Positions 1 to 8,904 of a stretch of 64,000 nt of DNA are shown here, one piece after another. Each line of letters starts with the position of its first letter. The first letter of the stretch is position 1. The stretch lies in NCBI RefSeq assembly GCF_900095445.1, contig NZ_FMJL01000015.1, positions 1-64,000 of the forward strand, given 5' to 3'. Made by a program: the position numbers and the translations under genes. The notes under the pieces were generated by a model. It worked only from the letters and a program-made list of their open reading frames with translations. It was not told the DNA's origin and made no database searches. Source of the stretch: Clostridium sp. N3C (GTDB taxonomy: Bacteria > Bacillota > Clostridia > Clostridiales > Clostridiaceae).

Positions 1-74
1 GTCAAGGATACTACTTCTCTAAACCTTTGAACAAGGATGATGCAGAGAAATTACTATTAAAGTATTTCAATTAA
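1..74 (+). CDS. EAL-domain protein, C-terminal end only
   Basis: Only the last 23 codons are inside the window, read from base 3 to a TAA stop at 72-74. The peptide begins QGYYFSKPL, the conserved C-terminal end of EAL phosphodiesterase domains. It matches the same position in the two complete GGDEF-EAL proteins of this window, which read QGYLFSKPL and QGYYFSKPL. The parent protein is therefore probably a cyclic-di-GMP phosphodiesterase or hybrid protein. Nothing can be said about its N-terminal sensor. A bidirectional terminator hairpin follows at 92-115. Confidence 0.75.
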   Translation, partial: QGYYFSKPLNKDDAEKLLLKYFN

Positions 75-91
75 ACTAAACACCAGTAAAT

Positions 92-115
92 AAAGAGAGC
101 CAATTAGCTCTCTTT
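92..115. terminator. bidirectional intrinsic terminator
   Basis: A 9-bp stem (AAAGAGAGC with GCTCTCTTT) and a 6-nt loop are followed by a T-rich tract on the plus strand. The stem lies between the convergent EAL gene and the aminopeptidase gene, so it probably ends both transcripts. Confidence 0.8.
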
Positions 116-228
116 ATTTTTCACTCAATATATTTTGAATCTGAAATTCTATCAGACTCTTTGTCATTTACTTCTTCAATAATCTCTCTATTTAAATCCT
201 TTAGCTTTAAAATCTGAATCTGCAAATT

Positions 229-1458
229 TTAATATGCAAAATTTCCTTTAACAAAGACTGGAACTTCTTTTCCATCTGCTGTAATACCTGTAATTTCTAA
301 ATCTTCAGTACCTATCATAAAGTCTACATGTACTAGAGAATCATTAACTCCTGCCGCCTTTAAATCTTCATCTGTCATATTTTCGCTATTTTTAAGACAT
401 GAAGGATAAGCTTTACCTATAGCTAAATGACAAGAAGCATTTTCATCAAATAAGGTATTATAAAATAAGATCTTTTGATTTGATATAGGAGAATCATAAG
501 GCACTAAGGCTACCTCTCCAAGATAGTGAGAACCTTCATCTGTTTCTATCAGTGTTTTTAACATATCTAGGCCCTTCTCTGCAGTATATTCTACTATTCT
601 TCCTTCTTTAAAAGTTAAAGTAAAGTTATCTATAATAGTTCCATTATAATTTAGAGGCATAGCACTAACAACTTTACCCTCTACTCCTGTTTTCTTAGGC
701 AAGGTAAATACTTCTTCTGTAGGCATATTAGCATTAAATTCTATTCCTCCAGTAGTATACTCTGATCCTCCTAGCCACATATGACCTTCTGGTAATTCGA
801 TAGTTAAATCAGTTCCTAGGGCATTTTTATAACGAAGATATTTAAAATTATTGCTATTTAAAAAGTCCATACTTTTTCTTAAATTTGAATTGTGCTCATT
901 CCAAGCAGCAATAGGATTCTCTAAGTCTACTCTTACTGCCTTTAATATTGCTTCCCATAATTTATTTATAGCTTCTTCCTCTGAAAGTTCAGGGAAAACC
1001 TTCTTAGCCCAAGCTACTGTAGGCACTGAAACAATAGTCCATGCATTTTTATTTGCCATCAGACTTTCATAAAACTCCTTTAACTCCTTAGCATTAACCT
1101 TTTGCTGTCTTGATATCCTATTTACATCTAATCCCTTAAAGATCTCAGGATCTGATGCCGCAATTTGAATAACCGCCGCTCCATTATGTAAATTAGTCAA
1201 AATGAATTCCTTTTTCCAAGAAGGTATCTCATCAAAAACTTCCTCTGGCGCTTCTAAAAATCTAATTCTAGCTAGCTTATCATCTGACCAATCCACATAT
1301 ACATCCTTTGCTCCTAATTTATAAGCAGCTTCTGCTATAGCTCTAACAAAATCCGCAGTATCTATAGGAGCCATTATAACTACCGGTTGACCCTTTTGAA
1401 CATTAACTCCAGTATGAACTACAAGTTCAGCGTATTTCTTTAATATATTTTTATTCAT
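229..1458 (-). CDS. M29 family aminopeptidase (AmpS/PepS type)
   Basis: Predicted 409-residue cytoplasmic metallo-aminopeptidase of family M29, which removes N-terminal residues from peptides using a two-metal site. The length matches the family (about 400-415 residues). Candidate metal ligands lie in the expected C-terminal half: Glu in EEVFTLP, Glu in GEVALVP, His in CHLAIGKAYP, and His and Asp in VHVDFMIGTED. The ATG at 1458 is preferred over one eight codons upstream because GGAGG lies 8 nt before it. It appears monocistronic and converges on the EAL gene to its left. The family call is firm; the physiological substrate is unknown. Confidence 0.9.
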   Translation of the reverse strand: MNKNILKKYAELVVHTGVNVQKGQPVVIMAPIDTADFVRAIAEAAYKLGAKDVYVDWSDDKLARIRFLEAPEEVFDEIPSWKKEFILTNLHNGAAVIQIAASDPEIFKGLDVNRISRQQKVNAKELKEFYESLMANKNAWTIVSVPTVAWAKKVFPELSEEEAINKLWEAILKAVRVDLENPIAAWNEHNSNLRKSMDFLNSNNFKYLRYKNALGTDLTIELPEGHMWLGGSEYTTGGIEFNANMPTEEVFTLPKKTGVEGKVVSAMPLNYNGTIIDNFTLTFKEGRIVEYTAEKGLDMLKTLIETDEGSHYLGEVALVPYDSPISNQKILFYNTLFDENASCHLAIGKAYPSCLKNSENMTDEDLKAAGVNDSLVHVDFMIGTEDLEITGITADGKEVPVFVKGNFAY

Positions 1459-1570
1459 AGGTTTACCTCCACTCTTTTTCATTAATAAGTGTTATATTTA
1501 CATATTAGCATATGAAATCTTCATTATCTACATATCAAAAAAATAGCTAAAAGATTAATTCCATAACTAA

Positions 1571-1604
1571 AAATACTAAAAAGTCTCCAGCTTGGCTAGA
1601 GACT
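1571..1604 (-). terminator. intrinsic terminator of the histidine kinase gene
   Basis: The stem AGTCTC/GAGACT is extended by AGC/GCT around a short loop. On the minus strand it is followed by a T-rich stretch. It lies just downstream of the kinase stop codon at 1620. Confidence 0.75.
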
Positions 1605-1619
1605 CCCTTAACAAAATTC

Positions 1620-3089
1620 CTAGCTATATATATCGGAAAACTCAATATTAATCATTTGTATCCTTTCATCTTCACCTTTAGAAGTTTGACTTATTACTTC
1701 TTCATCTTCCAAAACTCGATCTTCTAAAGCCACAATAAATTCACTACCTTCCCCTATTTTACTCTTCACACTAATAGAACCACCATGTACTTCTAATAAA
1801 GACTTTACAAGAGATAAACCAATCCCACTACCTTCACGGCATCTTCTAACAGACTTATCTACTTGAACAAATCTAGAGAAAATCTTCTCTTTTACATTAT
1901 CTGATATACCTACCCCAGTATCCTTCACTGATAAATAAACATATCCATCTCCTTCGTATACATTTACGAAGATAGTACCTCCCTTTTCTGTGAACTTAAC
2001 AGCATTAGACAGCAAGTTCAGCATTATCCTTTCCACTACATCAGGGTCACAGGCTATAACCTTTTCTTCTATCTCTGTATCAAAAACAAGAACTACTCCT
2101 TTATTTTCAATATAATCTGCTACTGATAAGGTAATATCCTCCACAACCCTTACTATGTCCATGTTTTTTAATCTAATTTCAAAGTTAGCAGCATCTATTT
2201 TTGTTATATCTATTAAATTATTGATAAGCTTAATTAACCTAAAGCAATTCTGTTTCATCATTTTTAAATACTTACGTATTTTCTTATCATTTGTATTACC
2301 GCTATCTATTAGCCTTTCTGCCATTTGTTCTGCGCTATATATGACATTTAAAGGTGTTCTAAGCTCATGTGATATATTTGCAAAAAAGTCTGTTCTGACT
2401 CTTTCATACATCTTTAACTTTTCATTTGTAGCTTCCAAGATCTCCTTAGATCTTAAGATATTCTTTTCATTCAAAAAATCCTTAGATAACCTTGTGTAAT
2501 TTATTCTAGAAATTATCATAGATAAAATAACAGATATTAAAACATTTGTTATATAGCTATATAGCATTATTTCATCCTGTATAAGATAAAATAAGGTCAT
2601 TATAATTATGATCATAGAACCTATAAACATAAGGGAAGCCTCTATAAAATTGAAAGATAAAAAAGATGCAAAAGTTAGTATACATATTACATAAGGTAAA
2701 ACTGTACCATAGCCATCTAAGTCATTAATTCCTATTATAACGCACCAACCTATGGCTGAATTAAGAAAAATATAACACATTATACTGGTTAGTTTAGGCT
2801 TATTTATTTTATTAATAACTTTCATTACTAAAATCCAAAGCATTACTATGACTATCATAGTTATCTGATTAATAGGCAAATACACACTAGCATTGTGCTC
2901 TTTATATACAGGACTATACACAAAAAATCCCAAAATAAATAGAATTGCACATATAAATATCCATACTTTAGCTACTATTTTGCATTTTTCAAAATTTAAT
3001 ATTAAGCGCTGATTGTGAAATTCCTTTTCATATTCACCTAAATTGCTAGCTGAGATAATGTTATTTATGATTTGCTTTATCTTTGCCAA
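1620..3089 (-). CDS. membrane sensor histidine kinase (orphan)
   Basis: About 489 residues. The N-terminal 200 residues contain roughly six hydrophobic membrane segments with little extracytoplasmic sequence. A short linker follows, then a HisKA dimerisation domain with the H-box SHELRTPLN near residue 240. The C-terminal HATPase domain has N-box LLSNAVKF, G1 DTGVGIS and G2 GSGIGLSL. All residues needed for autophosphorylation appear present. No response regulator gene is adjacent, so the partner is elsewhere. Start choice: an AGGTG ribosome binding site lies 6 nt before a TTG at 3089; a TTG at 3092 and a GTG at 3098 are alternatives. The sensed signal is unknown, though a membrane-embedded sensor is suggested by the lack of a large loop. 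Confidence 0.85.
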   Translation of the reverse strand: MAKIKQIINNIISASNLGEYEKEFHNQRLILNFEKCKIVAKVWIFICAILFILGFFVYSPVYKEHNASVYLPINQITMIVIVMLWILVMKVINKINKPKLTSIMCYIFLNSAIGWCVIIGINDLDGYGTVLPYVICILTFASFLSFNFIEASLMFIGSMIIIIMTLFYLIQDEIMLYSYITNVLISVILSMIISRINYTRLSKDFLNEKNILRSKEILEATNEKLKMYERVRTDFFANISHELRTPLNVIYSAEQMAERLIDSGNTNDKKIRKYLKMMKQNCFRLIKLINNLIDITKIDAANFEIRLKNMDIVRVVEDITLSVADYIENKGVVLVFDTEIEEKVIACDPDVVERIMLNLLSNAVKFTEKGGTIFVNVYEGDGYVYLSVKDTGVGISDNVKEKIFSRFVQVDKSVRRCREGSGIGLSLVKSLLEVHGGSISVKSKIGEGSEFIVALEDRVLEDEEVISQTSKGEDERIQMINIEFSDIYS

Positions 3090-3230
3090 CAATATCACCT
3101 ACCAAACTACATAATTATAATACCAATCTATATTATAACATATAAAGTTTGTAATTTTAAGAATTTATTTGTAATTTTGTCTAATATTTTGTCTATCGCT
3201 AGTTAATATCATCACTTCTATCCATGCAGA

Positions 3231-3258
3231 ATAAAAGACGGTTTTATCCGTCTTTTAT
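3231..3258 (-). terminator. terminator of the ger operon
   Basis: An 11-bp perfect stem (ATAAAAGACGG with CCGTCTTTTAT) and a 6-nt loop lie 18 nt downstream of the last ger gene. T-rich sequence follows on the minus strand. Confidence 0.8.
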
Positions 3259-3275
3259 TAATTATAAGTAAAATA

Positions 3276-4382
3276 TTAAGTTGTTTCAGTTCTCTTCTTG
3301 ATAGATTTCTTTTTAAAATGGTTTACCATTAATGCTAAAACAGGCAAGATAATTTGCATAGGCAAATGTATGTACTTAGGGGTAAAATCTAAGCCAATTT
3401 TTAAATGTTGAGGATAATCTTCTGCCATATAATATGCAGCTATGCTTATTATAAGACCACTAATCCATATTAGTGCTCTATTGTTTTTTACTCCTAAAAG
3501 CTGATTAGTAGCAGCTATACTGCAATAAGTAAAGAAACCTATCTTAATAAAGGCGTTAAAGGTCAGTATTGTTATGATGAATAAATCCAGTCTATCTAAA
3601 AATCCAGATAATCTAATAAGCCTCAGTGTATCCAGCATGGGAAAATAGGCCTTACTAGCAAAATTAGCTCCCAAACCAATGATATAACATATACTAGCAA
3701 AAGAAAGTACAATTCCTTCTACAATAATTGCCCAAAAAGCTGAGAATTTAATTTTATCCGGATTGTTAACCTTTGAATATAGCATTGTAGCAATTATAGT
3801 TTCGCCATAAGGAAAGGTAATAATGTCCCAATTTTTCAATAGCGGTTCTAGAAGCCCCTTAGGTAAAATAGGCTTAAGATTGTGCCAATGTATTATGTTG
3901 GAAGTAGCAAAAAACAAAAGTAATAATATTAAATTAACTATAACTAAAACTAAAAAATAGGAGGAAGTTATTCTACACATGTTTTCTACTCCCTTTGATA
4001 TACCATAGATAACTGTTCCTATAATAACTATATTAAATGTAATTAAGTTATTGGTGGCTGCTACTATTTTAAGAATATTTATAAAGTCTCTAAGCACTCT
4101 ACCTGCTATATATCCAAAGTATAAGATATAAAGTATAGCAAAAAATCCCCCCAGTACTTTTCCGAATATTTCTACCATCCAATCTATAATAGTCCCTTGG
4201 GGATAGCTTCTATGCAAAGAAATATAAATATATTGTAATAAAAAGCCAGGAATCATATATATTAAAATCATAATCCAGGCATCTTGCTTGGCTTCAGCTG
4301 CATTAAAAACTAATATAGCAGTACCGTAAGGAACGAGGAAAATAACAGAAAAAAGTTCATAAGGTGATATCTTCTCATCCAA
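3276..4382 (-). CDS. GerAB/GerKB family spore germination permease
   Basis: 368-residue integral membrane protein with about ten hydrophobic segments, the size and layout of the B subunit of GerA-type germinant receptors (amino acid-polyamine-organocation transporter fold). With the A and C subunits it would form the inner-membrane receptor of the dormant spore that senses small nutrients. The N-terminal stretch SPYELFSVIFLVPYG is typical of the family. The start is a TTG with GGAGG 11 nt upstream. It is the last gene of the operon, 19 nt after the C-subunit gene. Family assignment is firm; the germinant is not predictable from sequence. Expression in the forespore is known for the family but no promoter was assigned here. 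Confidence 0.92.
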   Translation of the reverse strand: MDEKISPYELFSVIFLVPYGTAILVFNAAEAKQDAWIMILIYMIPGFLLQYIYISLHRSYPQGTIIDWMVEIFGKVLGGFFAILYILYFGYIAGRVLRDFINILKIVAATNNLITFNIVIIGTVIYGISKGVENMCRITSSYFLVLVIVNLILLLLFFATSNIIHWHNLKPILPKGLLEPLLKNWDIITFPYGETIIATMLYSKVNNPDKIKFSAFWAIIVEGIVLSFASICYIIGLGANFASKAYFPMLDTLRLIRLSGFLDRLDLFIITILTFNAFIKIGFFTYCSIAATNQLLGVKNNRALIWISGLIISIAAYYMAEDYPQHLKIGLDFTPKYIHLPMQIILPVLALMVNHFKKKSIKKRTETT

Positions 4383-4401
4383 CGACTAGACAACCTCCCT
4401 C

Positions 4402-5580
4402 TCAGTATATGGGTTTAGATAACAATCCAGTATCTTTTACCTCTATATCAACGGTTACTTTTATAGGCAGATTTATGAAAAGCTCCTGCCAATTATCTTT
4501 AATTTTTTCAAATTCCTTAGGGTGCTGCTTATAAATGATATTTCCAAAGCCAATAAAATCTAACTTCATATCTTCTTTTGCAGCAGCAATAGTTTCATTC
4601 ACTTTCTTTTTTATTATGTCCCTTTGAACATTTTCCATCTGAGTTAGCAATTCTGGATTTTTCAAAAAATCCATATCTCCTGTTATATCCATCAAAACGC
4701 TATATATTTTTATATAAATATCAACCTGTGGCATATCTTCTGTAATTGTTGTTTTTACCTTACTTTTACAACGCTGAATTTGCAGTGTAGCCTTGTTTCC
4801 ATCACTTAGCCTTATAGAAGTAGTTAAAAGTTTAATCTCCCCCATTATAAATTGATAGCCCAAAGTAATATCTCTATCTAAATATCCTTTAAGTTTATCC
4901 TCTGAAAAAACCGCCATTCCTTCCATCTCAAAAGCACTGCTATCAGAAATCTCATTCCTTTTTGGTATTGTAATAACACCTAAAACAGGAGCAAAACAAT
5001 GTTTGCTGGATAGCTTATCTGCTATTTGAGCCAAATATACTACAGGATTTGCTCCAGTGCGCACTTCTTTCAAAACAATATTATCTATAACATTTGCTGT
5101 TATGGCATCTTCAGAAGGTCTTTGCATTATGATCTTTGACGCTTCTCCTTTTGTAACATATATTGGTACATTAGTTTTGATATCAACTAATCTTGCCATA
5201 GTATCTATTGCTAAAGAAATTCCTTCTTCTCCAGCCTTTTCACCTATAATTACAACCTTTAGTTGCCCAAAATGAATCTTTTTACCAATCCTATCTTCCA
5301 TCTCATGCATAGCTTCCGTTAAGGTTTCTCCAAAACCCTCAAAATATGGAGCAACTATTCCACCACTCCCCCCCTTAGGGCCTCCGCTTCCCCCTTGAAA
5401 AGTGCTAGCAGTAAAAATTTGATATGAGACTTTATACTGACTTTCATCAGTGTAATCTATTCCCATGGCCATTACTATAGCCAAATCTTGAATATCGACC
5501 TTATCTTTACAACCAGTAGTAGTAAACATTATTCCTATAATAGTTAAAAAAATAATTATGTTTCTAAATATACTTTTCAT
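4402..5580 (-). CDS. Ger(x)C family spore germination lipoprotein
   Basis: C subunit of the germinant receptor, about 392 residues. It starts with a lipoprotein signal peptide ending in the lipobox FTTTGC (Cys near residue 24), so it should be anchored to the outer face of the spore inner membrane. The mature part has the usual Ger(x)C layout, beginning with DIQDLAIVMAMGIDYT and followed by a Gly-rich linker near residue 75. The ATG at 5580 places the signal peptide at the N-terminus; GGAGAGG lies 14 nt upstream, a long spacing. An upstream TTG would add 11 charged residues without a ribosome binding site. It is the middle gene of the operon. Confidence 0.9.
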   Translation of the reverse strand: MKSIFRNIIIFLTIIGIMFTTTGCKDKVDIQDLAIVMAMGIDYTDESQYKVSYQIFTASTFQGGSGGPKGGSGGIVAPYFEGFGETLTEAMHEMEDRIGKKIHFGQLKVVIIGEKAGEEGISLAIDTMARLVDIKTNVPIYVTKGEASKIIMQRPSEDAITANVIDNIVLKEVRTGANPVVYLAQIADKLSSKHCFAPVLGVITIPKRNEISDSSAFEMEGMAVFSEDKLKGYLDRDITLGYQFIMGEIKLLTTSIRLSDGNKATLQIQRCKSKVKTTITEDMPQVDIYIKIYSVLMDITGDMDFLKNPELLTQMENVQRDIIKKKVNETIAAAKEDMKLDFIGFGNIIYKQHPKEFEKIKDNWQELFINLPIKVTVDIEVKDTGLLSKPIY

Positions 5581-5623
5581 TCCCAGTACTATTCCTCTCC
5601 TTTTAATCAAGAGATTCTTTAAT

Positions 5624-7255
5624 TTAGCTCCTGTTTGTATTCTTTCTTTCTTCTCTACTAACTTTTTCTTTCCATTTTTTTATGTAGGGGCCATGATTTA
5701 TCATCCAAATTGGAGCTCTAACAATAGTATCCTTCATTGCTTTAAAATCAACAGGGCAAAAAGGAGCCATAAAAGGAACCCCAAAGGACCTTTGAGAAAC
5801 GAGATAAATAAAGATCATTAATACTGAACAGGTAGTGCCTACTAACCCCAAAAGGCCCGATGCTATTAAAACAATTATTCTCATATATATAAGGGATCTT
5901 TGAATTTCCAATTCTGGTATGGCTAGACCGGAAATACCAGCAAAGGCAGCTACTATAACCATAGGCGAACTTACAATGCCTGCAGATACAGCTGCTTCAC
6001 CAAGCACCAAAGCACCTACTACGCTTACAGCCTGCCCCATAGATTTAGGAATCCTTATATCTGCCTCCTGTAATATATTAAAGGTAACCATCATTATAAT
6101 AGCTTCTATCACGGCATTAAAAGGTACCGTTGCCCTAGAACATACTACTGTATTAACCAGTCTAGCAGGTAGTAACTCACTATGATAGGTAATTAAGGAC
6201 ACATATATTGCTGGCAAGGTTAATGACACCAAAAACGAAAGATACCTAGCCCATCTTATTATAGATACTATTACAGCTCCTTGATAATAATCATCACTGC
6301 TTATAAAAAGTTCAGAAAAAACTGTAGGCAAGGTTAATACAATGGGAGAACCATCCACCATAACTGCAATCTTCCCCTCTAGTATCTTTGCAGCCACTAC
6401 ATCTGGTTTCTCAGTGCGAAATATGGTAGGAAGTAAACTCACAGGCTGATCCTGAATATATTCCAACACATAATTGGAATCTAATACAGAGTCTATTTTA
6501 ATCTCACCTAATCGCCTTTTTAACTCTTCCAATATTTCTTTATCAACTAAATTATCCATATAAGAAATAACTACCGGAGTTTTAGTCTCCTGTCCCAATT
6601 TAAACATTTCAGTTTTCAAATATATACTTTTTATTTTCTTTCTCACTAAAGCTATATTAACAGGTAAATTTTCTATAAAACTTTCTCTTGGCCCCCTACC
6701 TGCCTTTTCTACTTCCGGTTCAGCAATAGTTCTTGATGGGGGATCTGCTAAGGAAGCCACCAATGCTTTATTTATTCCATTAATCAGTACTATAACCTTT
6801 CCTTCTGTAATAGCTTCGCAGACTTTCTCCACTTCTTCAAAGGTATTTTCATAACCAATACCTAATAAGGACATAGTATATTCTATATTGCTGGGATCAG
6901 GGCTATGCTCTGCAGGACTTGCCGTTAGTATATTAATTACATTATCCTCTAAAACATCTTGTGGAATCATATTATCCAAGTACATAACTTTTGCCTTATA
7001 AGCTAGATTATTGGCTATATTTATATCCCTTACCAAAAAATCAATACATTTATTAAAAACCTGTTTCAAGATTGCTGCATTTTTCTGTAAATTATCAGTA
7101 AACTTACTGGGCATCACCTTATTACTACTTTCATCTAGTCCACTGCCTACTTCACTTGTTGAATTTTCTTTAGAATCTTTGTATCCTTTCTTATCTGAAT
7201 CATTAGACCTTCTATTTTTTCCTATAAGTTTATTAATAAAATTAAAAAAGAGCAT
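5624..7255 (-). CDS. GerAA/GerKA family spore germination protein
   Basis: A subunit of the germinant receptor, 543 residues. A hydrophilic N-terminal region (about residues 1-70, rich in Ser, Lys and Asn) is followed by the conserved cytoplasmic domain. Four to five membrane segments occupy the C-terminal half, ending in a short basic tail. The conserved block around SPMVIVAAFAGISGLAIPE fits the family. The ATG at 7255 is chosen because AAGGGGTG lies just upstream, whereas the in-frame GTG at 7264 overlaps that site. It is the promoter-proximal gene of the operon, giving the order A-C-B. The region upstream (7256-7323) is short and faces the end of the helicase gene. Confidence 0.92.
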   Translation of the reverse strand: MLFFNFINKLIGKNRRSNDSDKKGYKDSKENSTSEVGSGLDESSNKVMPSKFTDNLQKNAAILKQVFNKCIDFLVRDINIANNLAYKAKVMYLDNMIPQDVLEDNVINILTASPAEHSPDPSNIEYTMSLLGIGYENTFEEVEKVCEAITEGKVIVLINGINKALVASLADPPSRTIAEPEVEKAGRGPRESFIENLPVNIALVRKKIKSIYLKTEMFKLGQETKTPVVISYMDNLVDKEILEELKRRLGEIKIDSVLDSNYVLEYIQDQPVSLLPTIFRTEKPDVVAAKILEGKIAVMVDGSPIVLTLPTVFSELFISSDDYYQGAVIVSIIRWARYLSFLVSLTLPAIYVSLITYHSELLPARLVNTVVCSRATVPFNAVIEAIIMMVTFNILQEADIRIPKSMGQAVSVVGALVLGEAAVSAGIVSSPMVIVAAFAGISGLAIPELEIQRSLIYMRIIVLIASGLLGLVGTTCSVLMIFIYLVSQRSFGVPFMAPFCPVDFKAMKDTIVRAPIWMINHGPYIKKWKEKVSREERKNTNRS

Positions 7256-7323
7256 ATTTATCACCCCTTAAATGTATTATTGTAAACAGAGGTGTAAATT
7301 ATACTCTCCCACTAATTGACAAT

Positions 7324-8766
7324 TTATTTTTTGGCTTTTTGCACTCTTACTTCTTTACCTTTCATTGTAGTTTTCTGTAAAGCTCTAAGAACCTTATCTC
7401 CTTTACCATTTAGTATATCCACATAAGATACATTATCCTGTACATCTATTATACCAATATCTTCTGCATTAACACCTTCGATAGCTGTGATAGCTCCAAC
7501 AATGTCTCCAGGACGCATCTTTTTCTTTTTTCCTGCATTTATATACAACTTAGTTACCTCTTTATTTAGAAGCTCTCCCTTATCAATTTTTAATTGAGGA
7601 GCCTCCCTTTCCTTTTTCACAAATTCTTTTTTAGCAACCTCAGACTTTTCTTTAGATGGTATCTCTCTCCTAGGTATCTTATAACCAATATATTCTTCTA
7701 TGCTGTTAAGATACTTTTTTTCATAGGGAGCTGCAAAGGTTACTGCCTTACCTGACTTCCCCGCTCTAGCAGTTCTTCCTATTCTATGAACATAACTTTC
7801 ATTTTCTACCGGTACATCATAGTTTATTATTAAATCCAAATCAGAAACATCAATACCCCTAGCAGCCACATCTGTGGCTATAAGAATCCTAAATCCCCCT
7901 CTCTTAAAGAGCCTCATTATTTCTAATCTATCCTTTTGCTCCATTCCTCCATGAAGGGCCCTAGTATATATTTTTTCACCCTTCATCCTCTTGTTGAGGG
8001 TATCCACATTTTCCTTAGTACTACAAAAAACTATACAACTTTCCGGATTTTCTATATATAATATCCTCTTAAGCAATTCTAACTTTTCTTCCTTTTCTAC
8101 CTCATATAGCTCCTGTACCACTCTTTCTGAAATTAAAGTCTCACGTGTTATCTCTATCTTCTCAGCAGTATTTAAATATCTTTGGCATAGTCTTTCAATT
8201 TCTTCAGCCATAGTAGCAGAAAAAAGCATAGTGGTCCTTTCCTTAGGCAAAGTGTCTATTATTTCTCCCACCTGATCTATAAAGCCCATATTAAGCATTT
8301 TGTCTGCTTCATCAATAACTAAATAACGTAATTTTTCAAGTTTTAAACTTCCCCTTTTAATATGATCCATAACCCTTCCAGGGGTTCCTGCTACAATATG
8401 GACTCTTTGCTTTAACTCCTGCACTTGCAGGCTCATAGGCTGCTTACCAAAAACAACGGCACAGCGTATCCTCTTAAATCTCCCTATGTTTGTTATATCC
8501 TCTTTTACTTGTACCGCTAATTCTCTAGTAGGTACAAGGATAAGTCCTTGTGGCATCCTCTCCTCAATATCTATACTTTGGCAAATTGGTATTCCATAGG
8601 CCGCTGTCTTGCCACTGCCTGTTTGTGCTTGCACAATTAAGTCTTTGCCCATAAGAGCCTTATCTATAACCTTACTCTGCACCTCTGTGGGATTTTCATA
8701 CCCCATTAAGGTTAATGCCTTCACTATTTCCTTACTTAATTTGTAGTCTTTAAAACTATTATTCAT
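7324..8766 (-). CDS. dbpA: DEAD-box RNA helicase, DbpA type
   Basis: 480-residue ATP-dependent RNA helicase. Motifs in order: Q motif near residue 20, motif I AQTGSGKT, PTRELA, GTPGR, motif II DEAD, SAT, then RGIDVSDLDLI and HRIGRTARAG in the second RecA lobe. A basic linker (about residues 375-400) leads to a C-terminal RNA-binding domain of about 75 residues (from KLYINAGKKKKMRPGDI). This is the DbpA/YxiN domain that recognises 23S rRNA hairpin 92 in characterised homologues. The likely role is late 50S ribosome assembly. It is transcribed alone, divergently from the GerMN lipoprotein gene. The role is inferred from domain architecture. Confidence 0.9.
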   Translation of the reverse strand: MNNSFKDYKLSKEIVKALTLMGYENPTEVQSKVIDKALMGKDLIVQAQTGSGKTAAYGIPICQSIDIEERMPQGLILVPTRELAVQVKEDITNIGRFKRIRCAVVFGKQPMSLQVQELKQRVHIVAGTPGRVMDHIKRGSLKLEKLRYLVIDEADKMLNMGFIDQVGEIIDTLPKERTTMLFSATMAEEIERLCQRYLNTAEKIEITRETLISERVVQELYEVEKEEKLELLKRILYIENPESCIVFCSTKENVDTLNKRMKGEKIYTRALHGGMEQKDRLEIMRLFKRGGFRILIATDVAARGIDVSDLDLIINYDVPVENESYVHRIGRTARAGKSGKAVTFAAPYEKKYLNSIEEYIGYKIPRREIPSKEKSEVAKKEFVKKEREAPQLKIDKGELLNKEVTKLYINAGKKKKMRPGDIVGAITAIEGVNAEDIGIIDVQDNVSYVDILNGKGDKVLRALQKTTMKGKEVRVQKAKK

Positions 8767-8904
8767 CTTTACTACCCCATTTTATCAATTCATTTTATTA
8801 ATTATATAATATAGAATCAATTAATTTTTAAAATATTATTCAAATTTATAATTCTCTTAGCATAGTATAGATTAGTTAATATTATTTTCATGGTGGTGAT
8901 ACAG

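Noticed and set aside
121-225. A 34-codon minus-strand frame just downstream of the aminopeptidase, with a protein-like acidic composition
   Set aside because: It would have to start at a TTG without any ribosome binding site, 3 bp after the aminopeptidase stop. It may be a gene remnant but is not supported as a gene.
851-1072. Open frame on the strand opposite the aminopeptidase gene
   Set aside because: It lies entirely inside the M29 gene, lacks a ribosome binding site, and its translation shows no family pattern. The same reasoning applies to other antisense frames in this window.
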